Below, in pieces: positions 58,926 through 64,000 of a DNA stretch of 64,000 nucleotides. The notes under the pieces are model-generated. The model did no database searches, was not told the DNA's origin, and worked only from the letters and a program-made list of their open reading frames with translations. The translations under genes and the position numbers were made by a program. Numbering within the stretch: position 1 is the first letter of the stretch; each line of letters starts with the position of its first letter. The stretch is from Bradyrhizobium retamae (GTDB taxonomy: Bacteria > Pseudomonadota > Alphaproteobacteria > Rhizobiales > Xanthobacteraceae). The stretch covers positions 19,409 to 83,408 of the forward strand of contig NZ_LLYA01000161.1 of NCBI RefSeq assembly GCF_001440415.1, written 5' to 3'.

Positions 58926-60743
58926 ATGCCAAAAAAACACACTTATGTCCTTGGTCTGAACACCTATGACCATGATGTCAGCGCCTGCCTGCTGCGCGAC
59001 GGCGCCATTGCGTTTGCGATCGCCAAGGAGCGGATCACGCGGGCCAAGCACGCCTCGGGCTTCTACAAGGAAGTGATCGATTATTGCCTCGAAGCCGAAG
59101 GCATTACGCTCGACGACGTCGATCTGGTGGTGCGCAATTGCTACATCCTGCCGGTTTCGGAAATGGAAGAGCGGCTGGTCTATTTCGACGCGCCGGGCTT
59201 CCTGCCGGAGTTCGAGCGCGACGAGGCGGCCAAGCATCCGCTGTATCTGAAACATTCGGACAAGGTGGTCACGATCTCTCATCATCTCGCGCACGCCTAC
59301 AGCGCGTTCGCGGTGTCGCCGTTCGGGGATGGCGTCGTGATGATCGTCGATGGCGTCGGCAGCTACCGGTCCGACGTCATGGAATCGTTTCCCGCCAGCG
59401 ACACGGCGACAGCGCTGGCACGAGAATCCGAAAGTTATTACAGGTTCAACGGGACGACGCTCGAGTGCCTGAAGAAGGTCTGGATGGAGCCGGACCGCGG
59501 CTTCCTCAGCGACGAATTCTACACCATGCCCGGGCTCGGCGCGCTCTACAGCCGCGCCTCGACCTACATCTTCGGCGACTGGAACAAGTGCGGCGAGCTG
59601 ATGGGACTGGCGCCTTATGGCCGCCGCGACCAGGTCAAGCATCTGCTCGAACTGACCGACGATGGCAAGCTGCGGGTGCCGCACTGGAACGCCACCGACT
59701 TCAAGCAACCTTATGTCCTCGACGTCGCCGGCAACTGGGAAAAACACCCCGCGATGCGGCACTGGGAAGACCTGGCCTGGCGCACGCAGGACGACACCGA
59801 GAACGTGCTGCTGGCGCGCGCCCGCTGGTTGCGCGAAACCACCGGCGCGAAGAACCTCTGCATGGCCGGCGGCGTTGCACTGAATTGCGTGGCGAACGGG
59901 CGCGTCGCCCGCGAAGCCGGCTTCGAGAACGTCTGGGTCCAGCCGGCGGCCGGCGATGACGGCATTGCAATCGGCTGCGCCTACTACGGCTGGCTCGAAA
60001 TCCTGAAGCAACGCCGCGCCTTCGTAATGGATCACGCCTATGTCGGCAGGCGCTACAGCGACCAGGATGCCGCGAAGGAGTTAAAGAAGTTTCTGGTGCG
60101 AATCCAGGTCGATGCCGTCAGAAGTGAGAATGTCTGCCGCGACAGCGCCAAACTGCTCGCCGACCAGAAGGTGATCGGCTGGTTTCAGAACCGTTCGGAA
60201 TTCGGGCCGCGCGCGCTCGGCAACCGCAGCCTGCTGGCCGATCCACGCAAGCCCGAGATGAAGGACATCCTCAACAGCCGCGTGAAGCACCGGCAGGCGT
60301 TCCGGCCGTTCGCGCCGATCGTGCTGGCCGAGCGCATGAAGGAAATCTTTGAAGGCGAGGAGGACTCGCCCTTCATGCTGATCGCCAAGCCGGTTCGCCC
60401 TGAATGGCGCGACAAGATCCCGGCGATCGTGCATGTCGATGGCACTGCACGCGTCCAGACCGTGCGCGAAGAAACCAATCCGATGCTCTACCGCCTGCTG
60501 AAGGAATTCGAGGCCTTGACCGACGTTCCCGTGCTGATCAACACCTCATTCAACATCAAGGGCGAGCCCATCGTGGAAACGCCGCAGGATGCCGTGAACT
60601 GCTTTCTGACCACCGGCGTCGATCATCTCGTCATGCACGACACGATCGTATCGAAGAACGCGATGCACAAGGTGGTCGCACCGCTGGTCAATATCTACAC
60701 CGACGTGCGAACGCTGGTGGCATCGACCGCGCAACCGGCCTGA
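58926..60743 (+). CDS. Carbamoyltransferase, NodU/CmcH family
   Basis: A 605-residue TobZ/NodU-type O-carbamoyltransferase. The Kae1-like N-terminal domain has LGLNTYDHDVSACLL, the metal His pair in TISHHLAHAYSAF, and IVDGVG. The YrdC-like C-terminal part has GWFQNRSEFGPRALGNRSLL, RQAFRPFAPIV and LINTSFNIKGEPIVETP. It makes carbamoyl adenylate from carbamoyl phosphate and ATP and transfers the carbamoyl group to a sugar or other hydroxyl. No nod genes are nearby, so the acceptor is probably a surface glycan or secondary metabolite. Confidence 0.9.
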   Translation: MPKKHTYVLGLNTYDHDVSACLLRDGAIAFAIAKERITRAKHASGFYKEVIDYCLEAEGITLDDVDLVVRNCYILPVSEMEERLVYFDAPGFLPEFERDEAAKHPLYLKHSDKVVTISHHLAHAYSAFAVSPFGDGVVMIVDGVGSYRSDVMESFPASDTATALARESESYYRFNGTTLECLKKVWMEPDRGFLSDEFYTMPGLGALYSRASTYIFGDWNKCGELMGLAPYGRRDQVKHLLELTDDGKLRVPHWNATDFKQPYVLDVAGNWEKHPAMRHWEDLAWRTQDDTENVLLARARWLRETTGAKNLCMAGGVALNCVANGRVAREAGFENVWVQPAAGDDGIAIGCAYYGWLEILKQRRAFVMDHAYVGRRYSDQDAAKELKKFLVRIQVDAVRSENVCRDSAKLLADQKVIGWFQNRSEFGPRALGNRSLLADPRKPEMKDILNSRVKHRQAFRPFAPIVLAERMKEIFEGEEDSPFMLIAKPVRPEWRDKIPAIVHVDGTARVQTVREETNPMLYRLLKEFEALTDVPVLINTSFNIKGEPIVETPQDAVNCFLTTGVDHLVMHDTIVSKNAMHKVVAPLVNIYTDVRTLVASTAQPA

Positions 60744-60773
60744 ACCAACTGCCGCGGTTCAGTGGAAAGCCGC

Positions 60774-61919
60774 TCAGGCGGCTTTCGGCGCTGCCGGCTT
60801 CAGCGGCTTGTCCTGCCGCTTCGACCAGGAAATGTAATAGGCCACGATGGTCATGATGGCGATGCCGGTCACGCTGACGAAGATCTGCGCGAACAGCGAG
60901 CCGGAGCTCATCGACAGCTCGAAGTGCCCGACGAACGACAGGAACACGCCGACGCAGAACACGGCGAGCGACTGCTGGCCGCAGACCACCAGCGGATCGA
61001 ATATCTTCCACTCCAGCCCCGGCCATTCCTTCGGCACGAAGCGGATCACCAAAATCACGATCGCCACGAAGTGCAGGAAGCGGTAGGGCGCGAGGTTGGT
61101 CTTGTCGTTCGGGTTGAACATCGAATAGAGCCACTGCGGGAACAGCTCGCCGAACGTCGGAAACCTGCCGGCCATGGTCATGACCAGCGCCAAGAGCAGA
61201 TAGGCGATGCACACATACAGCGTGACCGGCGCGTTGATGATGTGCATGTTCTTGCGGGCGCCGCCGAGCGCGCACCATGCGCCGAACACGAACAGCAACT
61301 GCCAGGCGAACGGGTTGAAGTACCAGGTGCCGACCGGGTAGGCGGACAGGTTCCATCCGGTCTGCCGTGACACCAGCCACAGCACGATCGCGGCCGCCAG
61401 AGTCCAATTGGGCTGCCGCAGCATGATCCACAGCACCGGTGGGAACAGCCCCATCAGCACGATGTAGAGCGGCAGCACGTCGAGATTGACCGGCTTGAAC
61501 TTGAGGAACAATCCCTGCCGCAGCGTTTCGGTCGCATTGTCGACCAGGACAGCGACGTTGAAATCGTTGACCAGCTCCGAGTCGCCAAAGCGCAAGGCGA
61601 GGTAGCTGATTGAGGCGATATAGATCACGAACAGGATGATGTGGGCGACATAGAGCTGCCAGACCCGCTTGGTCAGCCGCGTGGCGCCGACAATGAAGCC
61701 GCGTTCGAGCATCATCCGCGCATAGACAAACGAGGCGGTATAGCCGGAAATGAAGACGAACAGGTCGGCGGCGTCGCTGAACCCGTAATTGCGGACGGTG
61801 ATCCAGTTTACGACGTTATCCGGGATATGATCCAGATAGATCCACCAGTTCGCGACCCCGCGAAACAGGTCGAGCCGGAGGTCGCGTCCTTTGTCGGGCA
61901 GGGTGGCGTTGATTTTCAT
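60774..61919 (-). CDS. opgC: OpgC family membrane acyltransferase-like protein
   Basis: A 381-residue protein with about ten membrane helices. Start RDLRLDLFRGVANWWIYLDH with the conserved RxDxxRG.A and DH residues, then FSDAADLFVFISGYTASFVY and the later FLHFVAIVILVIRFVP. Characterised OpgC proteins succinylate osmoregulated periplasmic glucans. It is convergent with the carbamoyltransferase gene, their stops only 30 bases apart. Confidence 0.9.
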   Translation of the reverse strand: MKINATLPDKGRDLRLDLFRGVANWWIYLDHIPDNVVNWITVRNYGFSDAADLFVFISGYTASFVYARMMLERGFIVGATRLTKRVWQLYVAHIILFVIYIASISYLALRFGDSELVNDFNVAVLVDNATETLRQGLFLKFKPVNLDVLPLYIVLMGLFPPVLWIMLRQPNWTLAAAIVLWLVSRQTGWNLSAYPVGTWYFNPFAWQLLFVFGAWCALGGARKNMHIINAPVTLYVCIAYLLLALVMTMAGRFPTFGELFPQWLYSMFNPNDKTNLAPYRFLHFVAIVILVIRFVPKEWPGLEWKIFDPLVVCGQQSLAVFCVGVFLSFVGHFELSMSSGSLFAQIFVSVTGIAIMTIVAYYISWSKRQDKPLKPAAPKAA

Positions 61920-62148
61920 GGGTGCCGCTTCGTGATGCTTTCGGGAAGATCGCGCCGCAAGACCGGGTCCCGGGCGCCGGATGGCCCTGGATTGTCACAG
62001 TACGGCATAATGACTATACCGGTACGGAAATGGTACATCCGGGCTTCCGGAATCACCGATCAAATTCCTGAAAGGTGTCTCTATACTATCCCGGCCGTTT
62101 CCACCAAACGCTTCCATGTCGCATATCGCTTGAGGACCCGACCATCCG

Positions 62149-62454
62149 ATGACCGCCCGCATTTTCAAGCCTGCCAAGAACGCGATGCAATCGGGAAGGG
62201 CCACGGCCCAGGAATGGCAGCTCGACTACGAGCCCGAGCAGCCGCAGGCGATCGAGCCGCTGATGGGCTGGACCTCGTCCTCCGACATGAAGCAGCAGCT
62301 CACCTTGCGCTTCGACACCAAGGAAGATGCGATCGCCTATTGCGAGCGCAAGGGCATCGCCTACCAGGTGATCGAGCCCAAGGATTCGGTGCGCCGGCCG
62401 GCCGCTTACGCTGACAATTTCGCCTTCAAGCGCGGCGAGCCGTGGACCCACTGA
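62149..62454 (+). CDS. NDUFS4-like ETC complex I subunit
   Basis: A 101-residue protein of the NADH:ubiquinone oxidoreductase 18-kDa/NDUFS4 family: ARIFKPAKNAMQSGRATAQE WQLDYEP, the core MGWTSSSDMKQQLTLRF, and SYADNF-like AAYADNFAFKRGEPWTH. In alphaproteobacteria it is an accessory subunit of respiratory complex I, encoded away from the nuo operon. Complete length. Confidence 0.92.
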   Translation: MTARIFKPAKNAMQSGRATAQEWQLDYEPEQPQAIEPLMGWTSSSDMKQQLTLRFDTKEDAIAYCERKGIAYQVIEPKDSVRRPAAYADNFAFKRGEPWTH

Positions 62455-62508
62455 GAGAGCCTGGCCGGCACGCTTTTCGGTCGCGACGCGGCCGCGTTGC
62501 GGGCGAGG

Positions 62509-63006
62509 CTATGGTGCCGGGTCGGATGTCGCCGGATTTGGGGATATGGGCAGCGGCGCATTCTTGGCGACGCCTAGCACCGGGAAGGTTCTGATATTGC
62601 GGACCTCGGGCATCGCTGAAAATTGCAGAAGCTGCTGGTGCATGCCTTCGACGTTTCGCGCCACGCATTTGAGCAGATAATCGGCGTCGCCCGAAATGCG
62701 CCAGCTCTGCTGGACCAGCGGTATTGCCGTGATCGATTTTTCGAACGCCTGCAACGTCGTCTGAGCCTGGCTCTGCAACTGAATCAATACGTAGGAAATA
62801 ACCTCGTAACCAAGCAGCTTTTCGTCGAGCGTGGCTCGGATGGCGCTGACATAGCCGCGCTCGCGCAAGGACCGAACGCGCCGCCGGCACGGGGGCTCCG
62901 AGAGGCCGACCCTGTCCGCCAGTTCGTTGTTGCGGATGCGTCCGTCCTTCTGCAACTCAGACAGGATTTTCAAGTCGAATTCGTCGAGGGGTTGACGTTC
63001 TGTCAT
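62509..63006 (-). CDS. Lrp/AsnC family regulator
   Basis: A 165-residue regulator. The N-terminal helix-turn-helix is DEFDLKILSELQKDGRIRNN ELADRVGLSEPPCRRRVRSL; the C-terminal RAM domain (about residues 65-145) has SWRISGDADYLLKCVARNVEGM. A Pro-rich tail follows. Starts 7 bases after the TetR gene stop, so both regulators are in one operon. A role in branched-chain amino acid catabolism is inferred from the divergent dehydrogenase. Confidence 0.9.
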   Translation of the reverse strand: MTERQPLDEFDLKILSELQKDGRIRNNELADRVGLSEPPCRRRVRSLRERGYVSAIRATLDEKLLGYEVISYVLIQLQSQAQTTLQAFEKSITAIPLVQQSWRISGDADYLLKCVARNVEGMHQQLLQFSAMPEVRNIRTFPVLGVAKNAPLPISPNPATSDPAP

Positions 63007-63013
63007 CGGCACC

Positions 63014-63682
63014 TCATCCGCCCTCCGGCCTGCCGCGAGCCGTAACATCAGGGGAGGGCGCGCGCTTGGTTTGCGCCCGCGCAGGCGTCGCGCCAGGAGC
63101 GACGCCCGATAGTACCAGCTTCTCATGGGCGGCGACGATCGCCTCCTTGGTGAGCCGCCCGCCGGGCCGGTACCAGGCAGTGAGGCCGGTCAGGAGTGAC
63201 AGGATCGCAAACGTCGCCACCTGGATGTCAACGACCTCGAACTCGCCTTGCGTGACACCCTCGGTGAGAATTTCCGCAAGCCGCCGCTCATAGGCGCCGC
63301 GCAGCGCCACGATTTCCTCGTAGTTCTTCGGCTCCAGGCTTCGCAGCTCGGAATTGGCGATGAAGACTTCGCGCTTCTTGGTCATGTGGTAGCTGACGTG
63401 AAACGCGACGAAGGCACGAAGCTTGTCGGCCGGCCCCTGTTTCCCCTGCAGGGCGCGATCGAGCTGGCGCAGCAGCTCGTTGATGTGGTCCCGTATCAGG
63501 ACGAACAGCAATTCCTGCTTGGTCGAGATGTGGTTGTAGAGCGAGCCCGACTGGACACCGACTTCGGCCGCAAGCTGGCGCAGGCTCATCGCCGCGTAGC
63601 CGTGCTCGAAGATCAGGCGCAGCCCGGCTTTGCGGATCGCCTCCATCGTCTTGGGGCCGTGTGAGCCGATCGTCCGCGCCAT
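63014..63682 (-). CDS. TetR/AcrR family regulator
   Basis: A 222-residue regulator. DNA-binding helix-turn-helix about residues 12-60 (MEAIRKAGLRLIFEHGYAAM SLRQLAAEVGVQSGSLYNHI). The ligand domain is complete and ends in a disordered basic tail. It faces the acyl-CoA dehydrogenase gene across a short region containing an inverted repeat, so it probably represses it and itself and responds to an acyl-CoA. Confidence 0.9.
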   Translation of the reverse strand: MARTIGSHGPKTMEAIRKAGLRLIFEHGYAAMSLRQLAAEVGVQSGSLYNHISTKQELLFVLIRDHINELLRQLDRALQGKQGPADKLRAFVAFHVSYHMTKKREVFIANSELRSLEPKNYEEIVALRGAYERRLAEILTEGVTQGEFEVVDIQVATFAILSLLTGLTAWYRPGGRLTKEAIVAAHEKLVLSGVAPGATPARAQTKRAPSPDVTARGRPEGG

Positions 63683-63824
63683 GGGGCCTCTGAGATTGGA
63701 GGGTGTTCGCCGCTTCTGGAAACGAGCAAGCGGCCGTATAATCTTGGCACGAAAGTATAGTAATTTCAATCGGCTGCGGCGTTCATTTGAGCCTCGACAT
63801 GTCCCGCTTGCGGGAATATTAAAA

Positions 63825-63840
63825 AAACGTATGATCGTTT
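63825..63840. promoter_or_regulatory. Candidate TetR operator
   Basis: AAACG-TATGAT-CGTTT, a 5-bp inverted repeat with a 6-base spacer, 28 bases before the acyl-CoA dehydrogenase ATG. Position and symmetry fit a TetR-family operator. Confidence 0.5.
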
Positions 63841-63867
63841 AATTCGAAGAAATGCAAGGGTGGAACA

Positions 63868-64000
63868 ATGGCCTCAAACAGGGCGCTGCTTCTCAACTTC
63901 GACCTCGGCGAGACGGCTGACGCGATCCGCGAGACGGTGCATGCGTTTTCGCAGAACGAGATCGCCCCGCGCGCCGCCGAAATCGACCGCAGCAATCAGT
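63868..64000 (+). CDS. Acyl-CoA dehydrogenase, isovaleryl-CoA dehydrogenase-like (partial)
   Basis: The first 44 residues of a protein cut by the window end: MASNRALLLNFDLGETADAI then RETVHAFSQNEIAPRAAEID RSNQ. The pattern of NFDLGE..D.IR......F....IAP.A.EID..N fits the N-terminus of isovaleryl-CoA dehydrogenases, the third step of leucine breakdown. The flavin domain lies outside the window. Confidence 0.75.
   Translation, partial: MASNRALLLNFDLGETADAIRETVHAFSQNEIAPRAAEIDRSNQ

Noticed and set aside
58675..58932. An 85-codon minus-strand frame upstream of the carbamoyltransferase
   Set aside because: Rich in rare residues, no ribosome site, overlaps the expected promoters; most likely chance.
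1..64000. Prophage, insertion sequence, integron or CRISPR array
   Set aside because: No transposase, integrase, phage structural gene, cas gene or regular repeat-spacer array is visible on either strand.

Overview
The window reads as a chromosomal piece of a GC-rich alphaproteobacterium of the Bradyrhizobium type. The signs are paralogous outer-membrane barrels with an AADL..RPY N-terminus and a C-terminal Tyr, the order hom - glpX - (insert) - recJ, a class I PHA synthase, an NDUFS4-like respiratory subunit, a lone Flp pilin, many very small membrane proteins and palindromic intergenic repeats. No prophage, insertion sequence, CRISPR array, rRNA or origin was seen. The placement rests on gene content and recall only.

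Region 1 (1-31.4 kb) is mostly housekeeping: outer-membrane proteins, an SDR enzyme, parE, a DedA protein, paiB-argC, an amber-interrupted methyltransferase, a tandem double-barrel porin, phaC, an alaC-like aminotransferase followed by hom and glpX, a HAD dehalogenase, a soluble chemoreceptor-like protein with reversed domain order, recJ, a LysR/azoreductase pair, two peptidoglycan enzymes, and the EF-P module (efp divergent from epmA-epmB).

Region 2 (31.4-34.8 kb) is a zone of small genes, at least three of them broken by frameshifts. Region 3 (34.9-40.7 kb) has the DAHP synthase gene aroG behind a transcription attenuator whose 26-residue leader peptide carries Phe-Trp-Tyr-Phe-Ser-Tyr. It then has HdeD, PrsW, an MFS transporter and an M20 amidohydrolase with operator-like repeats. 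Region 4 (41-51 kb) is an archipelago of small proteins (Flp pilin, PilZ, porin-like mini protein, 26-61 residue membrane proteins) mixed with tRNA-Glu, tRNA-Pro, GST, glyoxalase, sirtuin, a double cold-shock protein and a CAP-domain protein.

Region 5 (51.1-58.2 kb) is a catabolic locus. A SsuABC/TauABC-type importer operon with its own GntR regulator diverges from an FAH-family hydrolase, a cyclase-family hydrolase and an ACMSD-like amidohydrolase. The 5' end of the second permease gene is inverted in place between two 6-bp inverted repeats. Restoring the orientation gives one uninterrupted 255-residue permease, so this is either an off-state DNA switch, a recent lesion or an assembly artefact. 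Region 6 (58.2-64 kb) has an RGY-rich secreted protein, a NodU/CmcH-type carbamoyltransferase, OpgC, the NDUFS4-like subunit, and TetR-Lrp regulators divergent from an isovaleryl-CoA-dehydrogenase-like gene cut by the window end.

The two observations most worth following are the aromatic-amino-acid attenuator of aroG (36071-36202) and the inverted segment in the ABC permease (51804-51933).
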